From assembly GCF_019711195.1 (NCBI RefSeq), contig NZ_CP081299.1, forward strand, positions 3,534,001 through 3,598,000: a stretch of 64,000 nucleotides of DNA, read 5' to 3'. Below, piece after piece: positions 27,092 through 34,806 of the stretch. The notes below the pieces were generated by a model. The model was not told the origin of the DNA and did not search any database. It saw only the letters and a program-made list of their open reading frames with translations. Both the position numbers and the translations under genes were made by a program. Source of the stretch: Dyadobacter sp. NIV53. GTDB taxonomy: Bacteria > Bacteroidota > Bacteroidia > Cytophagales > Spirosomataceae. Every line of letters starts with the position of its first letter. The stretch's first letter is position 1.

Positions 27092-27703
27092 TCAGGCTAC
27101 TAACCTGTGCTCCGGTACTCTTTCTCTTAATACTTTTAAAGCCCGGCTCATTTGTGTTTCCACTGTTTTGATCGAAATGGATAACCTTTCAGCGATATCA
27201 CGGTAGCGCAGGCCATCTTCTCTGCTCAGCCTGAAAATGATCTGGCATTGTCTTGGCAAAGCATTGATACAACCTTCAACATGGTTATAAAATTCGTTGA
27301 ACGACATTTCCTCTGCGGGCGAAAAATGGTCCGCATGTGTCATATTCCATTGTACCGAATCCAGAGATTCACGTTCATACTGACGATGCACCCGTAATTT
27401 GAGGTAATCCAGTGCCTGATTTCTAACAGCTCTGTAAATGTATGCCTGAAACGAAGTATGCACCTCAATTTGCTCCCGGTTTTTCCACAATTTAACAAAC
27501 ACATCCGATACAACTTCTTCGGCGATTTCACGGGTAACTACTACACGCATGGCATAATTGCACAATGCACGGTAATGATGTGTAAATAACTCACGGAATG
27601 CATAATAATCTCCAGTCGCGACAACCTTACCAAACAGATTTTCCAATACCTTTTTCTGAGAATTTGCAGACGGTAATGTGCTGGTGTATAACTTCGTTTC
27701 CAT
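27092..27703 (-). CDS. ECF RNA polymerase sigma factor
   Basis: 203 residues with the two sigma domains of ECF factors: region 2 (FRELFTHHYRALCNYAMRVV, then EVVSDVFVKLWKNRE and FQAYIYRAVRNQALDYLKLR) and region 4 (INALPRQCQIIFRLSREDGL, then YRDIAERLSISIKTVETQMSRALK). This is the Bacteroidota sigma-70 type usually paired with a FecR anti-sigma and a SusC/SusD system. Neither is present here; its downstream neighbour is uxuA, 167 bases away, so it is an orphan in this window and might control the hexuronate genes. It is divergent from lacI. Confidence 0.88.
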   Translation of the reverse strand: METKLYTSTLPSANSQKKVLENLFGKVVATGDYYAFRELFTHHYRALCNYAMRVVVTREIAEEVVSDVFVKLWKNREQIEVHTSFQAYIYRAVRNQALDYLKLRVHRQYERESLDSVQWNMTHADHFSPAEEMSFNEFYNHVEGCINALPRQCQIIFRLSREDGLRYRDIAERLSISIKTVETQMSRALKVLRERVPEHRLVA

Positions 27704-27850
27704 TACAAATTATGATAGGTTAATAATTGAAAAATTCCTGGATAGGTAGTGCTGTGAGATTTCTTTATTTTTCTAATTCGTATCCTAGTTTATGCAATGA
27801 TTCGTTGATATACAAAAATAAATCTTGAAAAAAATCAATATATTTACGCA

Positions 27851-27893
27851 ACCGTTCCCGGTACCGTTCCCGTTTATAGATTTTTTCCCGGAA
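27851..27893. promoter_or_regulatory. candidate operators between the sigma factor and lacI genes
   Basis: ACCGTTCCCG occurs twice 12 bases apart (27851-27860 and 27863-27872), and TTCCCGGAA, a short palindrome, follows at 27885-27893. The block lies 90 to 140 bases upstream of the lacI gene. Spaced G/C-centred motifs in an AT-rich gap are typical of LacI-family sites, so autoregulation is plausible. Confidence 0.45.
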
Positions 27894-27986
27894 CATTTCG
27901 CATTTTTTCAAATTTACGCACCATGTCTCTATTGGTGTATTTACCTGAAAAAATATTAAAATTGCATTATTCTGATAACATAATTT

Positions 27987-29009
27987 ATGAGGAAAGCATC
28001 TGTTACTATTAAGGAAATAGCAAGGCAGTTAAATGTTTCAAAATCCACTGTTTCCAGGGCACTCAGGGACAGCAGTGAGATTAGCGGTGAAACGAAACAA
28101 AAGGTAATTGATCTGGCAAAATCTCTGCATTATGCCCCCAATCCTATCGCATTAAGTCTACTGAAAAACCGTACACAAACAATTGGTGTCATAGTACCCG
28201 ATATTGCGAATAGATTTTATTCGTCAGCAATCGGTGGCGTGGAAGATATTGCATACAGCAGAGGATACCATACGATGATTTATCAAAGCCACGAATCACT
28301 GGAACGAGAATTGGCCGCTTCCCGGCACATTTCACTTAGAAGGGTTGACGGACTCGTTGTAGCCATTTCCAGTCAGTCAGAAAATATTGATCACTTTATC
28401 GAATTACAGGAACAGGGCATTCCTGTGGTTCTGTTCGACAGGGTGATTGATACTTTACAAACACATAAAGTAAGGGTAGATGATTACAAAGGCGCATTTG
28501 AAGCAACCGAGCATCTGATTGCGCAGGGCTGCCGGCGAATTGCACACATTGCAGGACCTAAAACAGTTTCTATCACAAGAAACAGAGTAGACGGATATAA
28601 GGAAGCCTTAAGAAAACATGACATTCCGTTTCGGGAAGAATGGGTACTTCATACAGAAATCACACAAGAAGGCGGCACAGAAAGAACTTACCAGTTGATG
28701 GCGTTAAGGGATCGTCCGGATGCAATTTTCGGAGCAAGCGACCGGATTACCATGGGAATTCACTGGGCGATCAGGCAACTTGGCTATAAAATGCCGGACG
28801 AAGTAGCCGTAATTGGTTTCTGTGATCTGGGTATGTCTTCATTATTAGATCCACCCCTGAGTTCCATCACTCAGCCATCTTTTGAAATGGGACAACAGGC
28901 AACTTCCTTATTACTGGATCTGATTGAAAGCAAAAATACCCCAGCCAGCTACGTGACAAGGGTATTACCATCCAATCTTGTACTCCAAAAATCTTCTGTA
29001 AAAGCGTAA
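27987..29009 (+). CDS. LacI-family transcriptional regulator
   Basis: 340 residues. The N-terminal helix-turn-helix VTIKEIARQLNVSKSTVSRA and the hinge helix NPIALSLLKNRTQTIGVIVP are canonical for LacI/GalR repressors. The remainder is a periplasmic-binding-protein-like effector domain (VDGLVVAISS, IPVVLFDRV, AIFGASDRITMGI). It probably binds as a dimer to operators near its own gene and near uxuA/kdgK and senses a hexuronate-pathway metabolite; this is inferred from position only. It is divergent from the sigma factor and starts at the ATG at 27987, 283 bases from that gene. It ends inside a large inverted repeat that acts as terminator. Confidence 0.92.
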   Translation: MRKASVTIKEIARQLNVSKSTVSRALRDSSEISGETKQKVIDLAKSLHYAPNPIALSLLKNRTQTIGVIVPDIANRFYSSAIGGVEDIAYSRGYHTMIYQSHESLERELAASRHISLRRVDGLVVAISSQSENIDHFIELQEQGIPVVLFDRVIDTLQTHKVRVDDYKGAFEATEHLIAQGCRRIAHIAGPKTVSITRNRVDGYKEALRKHDIPFREEWVLHTEITQEGGTERTYQLMALRDRPDAIFGASDRITMGIHWAIRQLGYKMPDEVAVIGFCDLGMSSLLDPPLSSITQPSFEMGQQATSLLLDLIESKNTPASYVTRVLPSNLVLQKSSVKA

Positions 29010-29108
29010 GGTTACACAGAGGACGACGGAGAAAAGGAGAGAGCCACAGAGAAATATTAAATTCTCCGTGGCTCTCTTTTGATCTCTGTGGCTCTCTGTG
29101 TAACCTTA
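29007..29108. repeat. nested inverted repeat / terminator element
   Basis: Outer arms of 14 bp (29007-29020 with 29095-29108) enclose a second stem, GAGAGCCAC (29039-29047) with 29068-29076. The element fills the gap between the convergent lacI and DUF349 genes and overlaps the lacI stop codon. Its inner hairpin recurs at 1893-1924, and both copies contain CTCTGTG runs downstream, so it looks like a dispersed intergenic repeat used as terminator. Confidence 0.65.
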
Positions 29109-29110
29109 CC

Positions 29111-30391
29111 TTACCCAGTTATCGATTTCAATTTTCTTTCGAATTCAGACAGGATACGTTCTTTCATCGAAACTTTACGTTTTTGAATATTAATGCGCCC
29201 CATTGCCTGTTTGTCAACTTCAGGATCTCCGGTAGCAGTCCTGTCAAACTCGATAATAGCAAATTCAAGGTCGCTTTTTTCGCGTTTTGCCAGCCATTCA
29301 AGTTCTCTGTATTTAGTCCGTAACTGCTCTTCCTGGCTCTTTAATTCAAATGCAGGATATTTACGGCTGATAACACGGGCAAGATAGCTCAGCTCAAAAA
29401 TCTTGTCACAAACCATACGGAACCGTTCCGATAATTCCTTATCTGCCAGCTTAAAAGGAATTTTAATTTCTTTCCATTTGCTTAACAATACTTTGGCCTC
29501 CTGAGAAGCCTCAACAATGTCGGGCTGACGTAAAAGCTGTTCTGCCGTTTGTAATAATTTTTGCTGTTCTACAATCCTTGGGTCAACACGTACCTTAGGC
29601 TCAATACCTTTTGCAAGGTTATATTTATCATAAAATAATTTCAGGAAATGCCTGTATGCTTTATTCACCTTGAAAAAACGTTTAGGAGGAACTTCTCCTA
29701 CATTATTCCAGGCATTGCGAACTTCTCTCGCTTTTGAATAGGCATCATCATAATCGCGGGAATAGCTTAACGTTTTGGTTATCTTGATCAGGCGCTCGTA
29801 TTCATCAATCCGCTGCTGGTTTATTCTGTTCTGCTCGTCAAAATAATCACGGCGGCGTTGAAAAAAGTTGTCCAGGATTTGCTGAAACGTTGTTTCCACT
29901 TCTTCCTGATATTCTTTTTCCACAGGACCTGTGCGTATCCATTTTGCTTTAATCTCCTGGATCTGATCCGTAGCTGCTGCATAATCCTCTATTGCCGCTG
30001 CCTGGGTCACATCCTCAATCAAAGCACGTTTAATCTCAAGATTTTTCAATTGATTTACTTCAATCAATCCCCTGAGATATTCCTCTTTTTCTTCCAGCCT
30101 TTTTAACAGCGGAACGAAGTCTCCAAGTGCATCAAAACCTTTCAGCTTACGTTGCAGCTGTATCAGCTTTGTCAGATAAGAACCTTTGTTGAGCGCCTCA
30201 TCAATTTCATTTTCCAGTTGTTCTACTTTGCTGAGTACAATCGTGAAACGATTTTTAAAATAATCAATCGCTTCCTGCTCTGTTCTTTTTACTTCTCCAA
30301 TTTGCCGGTCCGGGTATTCCAGGTACCCTTTTAAAAATACTTTGCTGTCTTTAACATAGCCGTATTCGTCATTCAATGTGGCATTTTCCAT
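29111..30391 (-). CDS. DUF349 coiled-coil protein
   Basis: 426 residues from the ATG at 30391 (MENATLNDEYGYV); an in-frame extension to 30448 runs into the divergent promoter and is rejected. The protein is almost wholly helical and consists of consecutive DUF349 repeats, seen as the recurring pattern WK-hydrophobic-G-V-P with long charged helices: AKWIRTGPVEKEYQEEVE, AWNNVGEVPPKRFFKVNKAY and SKWKEIKIPFKLADKELSER. Proteins of this family are conserved across Bacteroidota but have no established activity. It is divergent from ettA with a 69-base shared promoter region. Confidence 0.85.
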   Translation of the reverse strand: MENATLNDEYGYVKDSKVFLKGYLEYPDRQIGEVKRTEQEAIDYFKNRFTIVLSKVEQLENEIDEALNKGSYLTKLIQLQRKLKGFDALGDFVPLLKRLEEKEEYLRGLIEVNQLKNLEIKRALIEDVTQAAAIEDYAAATDQIQEIKAKWIRTGPVEKEYQEEVETTFQQILDNFFQRRRDYFDEQNRINQQRIDEYERLIKITKTLSYSRDYDDAYSKAREVRNAWNNVGEVPPKRFFKVNKAYRHFLKLFYDKYNLAKGIEPKVRVDPRIVEQQKLLQTAEQLLRQPDIVEASQEAKVLLSKWKEIKIPFKLADKELSERFRMVCDKIFELSYLARVISRKYPAFELKSQEEQLRTKYRELEWLAKREKSDLEFAIIEFDRTATGDPEVDKQAMGRINIQKRKVSMKERILSEFERKLKSITG

Positions 30392-30460
30392 TCTTTCAAT
30401 TTTTTTATCTGCTAAGTGTAGGGATATAACGATATTTGTTACGCACAAATTAACTAAAAA

Positions 30461-32128
30461 ATGAGTAACGAAACCATAATTTTCTCAATGTCGGGGGTTA
30501 ACAAAATCATTCCTCCAAACCGGCATATCATCAAGAACATCTATTTATCCTTTTTTTATGGTGCTAAAATCGGGGTCTTAGGTCTGAACGGATCAGGAAA
30601 ATCCACTCTTTTACGCGTAATAGCCGGTATTGACAAGGATATTCAGGGGGATGTTGTTTTTTCCCCGGGCTATTCCGTAGGCATGCTTGAACAGGAACCA
30701 AAGCTGGATCCAAATAAAACTGTACGTGAAATTGTAGAGGAAGGTGTACAAGAAATTGTAAATCTGTTAAAAGAATTTGATCAGATTAATGAAGCTTTCG
30801 GGGAAGAAGACGCAGATTTCGATAAATTATTGGAGCGCCAGGGAGAAGTTCAGGAAAAACTGGACGCAACAGATGCCTGGAATCTTGACAACCGGCTGGA
30901 AGTTGCCATGGATGCATTAAGATGTCCGCCTTCCGATACCATCATTTCTACGCTTTCCGGTGGAGAAAAACGCCGTGTTGCTTTATGCCGCCTTTTACTT
31001 CGCCAGCCGGATGTACTTTTACTCGATGAGCCCACCAACCATTTGGATGCCGAGTCGGTACTTTGGCTGGAAGAACATTTGAGACAATATAAAGGAACAG
31101 TGATCGCCGTTACTCACGACCGGTATTTCCTGGATAATGTAGCCGGCTGGATCCTGGAACTGGACCGCGGTGAAGGAATTCCGTGGAAAGGAAACTATAC
31201 TTCCTGGCTGGAACAGAAACAGGAACGTTTAAGAAAAGAGGAAAAAACAGAATCCAAACGCCAGAAGACCTTACAGCGTGAGCTGGAATGGGTACGAATG
31301 GGAGCAGTAGGCCGACAGGCAAAATCCAAAGCACGTTTGAACGCTTACGAGAAATTGTTGGGTGCAGAAGGCAGGGAAAAAGAAGACAAACTGGAAATAT
31401 TTATTCCCGCCGGACCAAGGCTTGGCAGTAAAGTCATTGAAGCACACGGTGTTTCGATGGGATTTGGAGACAGGCTGCTTTATGAAAACCTGAATTTTGC
31501 TTTACCTCCTAATGGTATCGTTGGAATTATTGGCCCGAACGGTGCAGGTAAAACCACGCTGTTCAAACTTATTACAGGCCAGCTGAAGCCATTGAGCGGG
31601 CATTTTGATGTGGGAGATACTGTACAATGGGCATATGTTGATCAGGAGCATGACAACCTGGACGCTACTAAAAGTGTTTACCAAAACATTGCCGACGGAA
31701 ATGACTGGATCATGCTCGGTGGAAAACAATCCAATGCACGCGCCTATGTTAGTCGATTTAATTTTGGCGGCGGTGACCAGGAGAAAAAAGTAGGAACACT
31801 TTCAGGTGGAGAACGTAACCGCGTCCACTTGGCCATGACATTAAAAGAAGGCGGAAACCTGCTTTTACTCGATGAGCCAACCAACGATTTGGACATCAAT
31901 ACATTAAGAGCACTGGAAGAAGGCCTTGAAAACTTCGCCGGATGCGCCGTAATCATCAGTCACGATAGATGGTTCCTTGACCGTGTTGCAACGCATATTC
32001 TTGCTTTTGAAGGTGATTCGCAGGTGTACTGGTTTGAAGGGAATTTCTCGGAATATGAGGAAAATAGGAAGAAGCGGTTGGGGAATGATGCTACCCCTAA
32101 GCGGATTAAGTATAAGAAGTTGGTTTAG
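30461..32128 (+). CDS. ettA: ABC-F protein EttA (energy-dependent translational throttle)
   Basis: 555 residues, two ABC ATPase domains without membrane helices. Walker A motifs are GLNGSGKSTLLR and GPNGAGKTTLFK, signatures are LSGGEKRRVALCRLL and LSGGERNRVHLAM, and Walker B motifs are LLLDEPTNHLDAESV and LLLDEPTNDLDINT. The linker with its long charged helical part (about residues 240-310, including RMGAVGRQAKSKARLNAYEK) is the P-site tRNA-interaction motif region, and the VSMGFGDRLLYENLNF segment is typical for EttA. It binds the ribosomal E site and couples translation elongation to the ATP level. Length and end match E. coli EttA (555). Confidence 0.95.
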   Translation: MSNETIIFSMSGVNKIIPPNRHIIKNIYLSFFYGAKIGVLGLNGSGKSTLLRVIAGIDKDIQGDVVFSPGYSVGMLEQEPKLDPNKTVREIVEEGVQEIVNLLKEFDQINEAFGEEDADFDKLLERQGEVQEKLDATDAWNLDNRLEVAMDALRCPPSDTIISTLSGGEKRRVALCRLLLRQPDVLLLDEPTNHLDAESVLWLEEHLRQYKGTVIAVTHDRYFLDNVAGWILELDRGEGIPWKGNYTSWLEQKQERLRKEEKTESKRQKTLQRELEWVRMGAVGRQAKSKARLNAYEKLLGAEGREKEDKLEIFIPAGPRLGSKVIEAHGVSMGFGDRLLYENLNFALPPNGIVGIIGPNGAGKTTLFKLITGQLKPLSGHFDVGDTVQWAYVDQEHDNLDATKSVYQNIADGNDWIMLGGKQSNARAYVSRFNFGGGDQEKKVGTLSGGERNRVHLAMTLKEGGNLLLLDEPTNDLDINTLRALEEGLENFAGCAVIISHDRWFLDRVATHILAFEGDSQVYWFEGNFSEYEENRKKRLGNDATPKRIKYKKLV

Positions 32129-32328
32129 TTTATGAAAGATTGAATGGCGCTTGAAATGCTTATCCCGGGAGAGGTGTTTTGAGCGCTTTTAAGTCAAAAA
32201 ATTCAGTTGTTTCTCTAATTTGCCTTTACTTACGACAATCATACCTCTAATTTCAATCAAAACAATGACCATGACGCCTAGTTAGCATTACTATGTAATA
32301 TTGCTGTTAATAATTGCTTTCAAAATTA

Positions 32329-32871
32329 TCATTTGACACTTAATTCTAACATTGCCTTTGCGACATTAGCTGTACTTCTATCATATTGTTCATGACCATA
32401 ATTATGCTTTTCGTTTAAGAGATAAAATTCTCGATATAAATCAAATGGATTTTGCGACTCTCCGACCCAAATAAAAATAATATCCAATATTTCCTTCATA
32501 ACTGGTTGATAAGTCATTCTTCCATCAGATTTCCTTACACCACTATTGTCAGACTTCTTCTTCCCCAAGTTTAAAAAAACATTTTTTTCATCATAAATTA
32601 TATTTCTAAATTCTTTGTATTCTTTTCCCTTTGGCAAGAAATCCATTAAAAGCTTTCTAATACCGGTGTAATACAGACTGTACTTTTCCGATGGATCCTC
32701 AAACTCTTTTCCAATTAACTGTCTTAATTCGTCAAACTCTTGCAAACTACCCGTTTCAGAATTAATTGTTAACTGTTTCCCAATTCTTTCATTGGCTTTT
32801 TGCAATAACTCCAATCTCTCAATATCTGCCTGAGACAATTGCTCCTTTTTTGAATCTTTACTATCTTCCAT
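32329..32871 (-). CDS. unknown protein paired with an M78 metallopeptidase
   Basis: 180 residues, hydrophilic, starting MEDSKDSKKEQLSQADIERL with a charged coiled-coil-like N-terminus, followed by a helical core (SLYYTGIRKLLMDFLPKG, then MKEILDIIFIWVGESQNPFD) and a C-terminal end RSTANVAKAMLELSVK. No signal peptide, no membrane helix, no recognisable catalytic motif. I do not recognise the family. It begins 12 bases after the HTH-M78 gene on the same strand, so the two form an operon; that position is where a partner (toxin, substrate or effector) would be expected. Base composition is much more AT-rich than the flanking core genes, suggesting acquisition. Confidence 0.65.
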   Translation of the reverse strand: MEDSKDSKKEQLSQADIERLELLQKANERIGKQLTINSETGSLQEFDELRQLIGKEFEDPSEKYSLYYTGIRKLLMDFLPKGKEYKEFRNIIYDEKNVFLNLGKKKSDNSGVRKSDGRMTYQPVMKEILDIIFIWVGESQNPFDLYREFYLLNEKHNYGHEQYDRSTANVAKAMLELSVK

Positions 32872-32883
32872 GTGCTTAACTTA

Positions 32884-34062
32884 TTAGATTTCTAAAATTG
32901 ATCTGATTTTTTGACTAGCTTCTTTTAAATTTTCCTCATTCCATGTAATTGGATTTAATTTCTTAATCGCAGATACATAATCTGGATAATGTTCTTTAAA
33001 GGCAGCATGATAATTTTTTTCATATAGACTTTTTTGATACCAAATAAAGAAAGAGTACACTATTGAAGGGTGAACTTCAATTTCGTTTGCAAATTTTGAA
33101 ACCACGTATGGATTAGTTATATACCTTTTTATGTAATGAAATTTCTCCTCAGACATGAAAAAATCTCTGGCAAAACTATCCGCCTTTTCTTCTATTAGAA
33201 ATAGATCATTGTTATCAGACAGATGGTAGCTACTCGTTTCAATTGCTTCAAAATCGAATAATACATGGTTTAATTCGTGCAGTAATGTAAACCATAATGT
33301 CGGATAACTTTTATTGAAATCTGTTATAACAACACATGGTTTACCACTTATTACAAACGTAGCTCCTCTAACTTGGGTAGTAGTCAAATAACTTTGGAAT
33401 ATAATTGTCACTCCAATATTATACAATGCTCGACAAACCGTTAGAAGGCCATTACTTACATCTTGACTATACGGCTTAATTTTAACTACCAGCTCCTTCA
33501 ACTTCTCACGCCTATACTCATTGGGATTTTTAACAATTTTGAAGGTTTGATAAGCAGACTTTATCCAAAAATCCTTCATTTTATCCGAATGATTTTTCTT
33601 GATTCTGCTATATAGAGGTTCATGCAATTGTTCCTCAAACTCTTGTATAGAGTCATATCCGAAATAGGCCAAAACCTTGGCTACTAACTCTTCTGTGGAA
33701 TAACTATTGTCAAAAAATCCTAATTTAGTTAAAGCCTTTACGTCAAAATTTTTAATGATAAAGGATGCTTTTCTAGAACTGTCTATGGACGAGATATTTT
33801 CTGGACTTTGATTTTTAAGTACAATTTTTATAAAACTTGCTATGTCAAAATCCAAGAACTCAGCAATTTTGACAATATTTATCAGATTCGGCTGCCTAGC
33901 CGTACCACTAATAAGCTCTTCAAAAACATCTTTATCAATATTAAGCAGTTTTAAAGCCTTAGTTTTGCTTAAATTATATTCCTCAAGCTTAGCTTCAAAA
34001 ATTTCCTTAACGTTAGTAGATGCGTCTTCGAAAATTGAATTTAATAGCTTTTCAACATTCAT
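32884..34062 (-). CDS. HTH-ImmA/IrrE (M78) metallopeptidase, antitoxin-like
   Basis: 392 residues. The N-terminal part (about residues 25-75, with LSKTKALKLLNIDKDVFEEL and NLINIVKIAEFLDFD) looks like a divergent Xre-type helix-turn-helix. The C-terminal half is an ImmA/IrrE peptidase: zinc motif HELNH at residues 262-266 in LLHELNHVLFDFEA and the downstream EEKADSFARDFFM supplying a third Glu ligand. The Xre-M78 combination is known from comparative surveys as the antitoxin of a toxin-antitoxin class and from phage or mobile-element regulators, where the peptidase cleaves a repressor. It heads an operon with a small unknown gene. A 52-bp perfect palindrome lies 48 bases upstream. GC content is low (17 of 60 bases at 33001-33060). 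Confidence 0.85.
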   Translation of the reverse strand: MNVEKLLNSIFEDASTNVKEIFEAKLEEYNLSKTKALKLLNIDKDVFEELISGTARQPNLINIVKIAEFLDFDIASFIKIVLKNQSPENISSIDSSRKASFIIKNFDVKALTKLGFFDNSYSTEELVAKVLAYFGYDSIQEFEEQLHEPLYSRIKKNHSDKMKDFWIKSAYQTFKIVKNPNEYRREKLKELVVKIKPYSQDVSNGLLTVCRALYNIGVTIIFQSYLTTTQVRGATFVISGKPCVVITDFNKSYPTLWFTLLHELNHVLFDFEAIETSSYHLSDNNDLFLIEEKADSFARDFFMSEEKFHYIKRYITNPYVVSKFANEIEVHPSIVYSFFIWYQKSLYEKNYHAAFKEHYPDYVSAIKKLNPITWNEENLKEASQKIRSILEI

Positions 34063-34109
34063 AATAATTTATTAAAAGAGGAATTACCCCTGCAAATATA
34101 GCAAATAAA

Positions 34110-34161
34110 TTACTATTTAATATTTTTAAGGGTAATTACCCTTAAAAATATTAAATAGTAA
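34110..34161. promoter_or_regulatory. 52-bp perfect palindrome upstream of the HTH-M78 gene
   Basis: Two 26-base arms meet without spacer at 34135/34136 around the core AAGGGTAATTACCCTT. It lies in the promoter region of the HTH-M78 operon, and a related but imperfect motif (AGAGGAATTACCCCT) occurs at about 34076-34090, nearer the start codon. It could be a high-affinity operator for the HTH domain, a cruciform-forming site or the fused ends of a small element. Confidence 0.8.
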
Positions 34162-34222
34162 AATTCGTTTTTCCCTGACTATAGGATCCTTCAAATGTCA
34201 TGATTCACCAAATATTGTTTAA

Positions 34223-34384
34223 AAAGAGTTTGACACTAAGGAAGAACTTGCAAAAAAAGTCGGTACTACAAAATCTTATATTTCAAAAATTGAAAATAAT
34301 TTCAAGGAGGTTCGCCTTTCGACACTGCAAAGAATTGTTGAAATCGGATTGGGTGGGCATTTACAATTGAATATCCAGCTATAA
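34223..34384 (+). pseudogene. relic of an Xre-family antitoxin
   Basis: The frame from 34223 to the TAA at 34382-34384 reads KEFDTKEELAKKVGTTKSYI, then SKIENNFKEVRLSTLQRIVE and a tail ending in GLGGHLQLNIQL. This is the second half of an Xre helix-turn-helix antitoxin of the HigA type (LA.KVGT.KSYISKIEN..K.VR.STL). No start codon or N-terminal half is present; a TAA precedes the fragment at 34220, and the upstream 60 bases do not continue the domain in any frame. The toxin partner is missing. It is too short to have been called as a gene. Confidence 0.7.
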
Positions 34385-34429
34385 CGAAATCTCTACCAGA
34401 TTGCTCACTCTATTAAGCTTCGTCACTAC

Positions 34430-34590
34430 TTATTACGGTGCGCTGCACCTTCCAATTTTCACTCGTAAATATATAAGCTACAAATATTACGGTGCTCTGC
34501 ACCTTTGTTACAGGTATAGGTGCAGAGCACCGCAATATTTGTAGAAATGTCCCGATCAAATCGATTCCAAGGTGCAGCGCACCGTAATAA
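34430..34590. repeat. nested inverted-repeat element with GGTGC(A/G)G(A/C)GCACC cores
   Basis: Four copies of a short GC-rich core flanked by AT-rich tails. The outer pair (34430-34451 and 34569-34590) is a perfect 22-base inverted repeat; the inner pair (34478-34503 and 34519-34544) is a 26-base inverted repeat with one mismatch. The whole forms a 161-bp double hairpin of REP/MITE type. From 34591 to 34806 I see no further gene; this is the leader of the CocE/NonD hydrolase gene. Confidence 0.75.
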
Positions 34591-34806
34591 CTGCCGAGTA
34601 TTGTGCTTTAGAAAATCCCCTTGCCTGAAGCTGCCATCGCACAAGCTATTTCGGCCCATTCTTACTTTGGAAAGTAAACTGAATAACAGAGAAAAAACTA
34701 CCCAAAACGTCAATTTCTGATTAGATTGCTAAAGAACCGGTCAGCAAAAGCATCACTCGAAAATTCGGCTTCCAAATAACTCCTATACCTTAAAATAATA
34801 ACAGAA

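Noticed and set aside
34430..34590. CRISPR array because of the repeated GGTGC-GCACC cores
   Set aside because: Only four cores, in inverted pairs, with unequal spacing and no cas genes; this is an inverted-repeat element.
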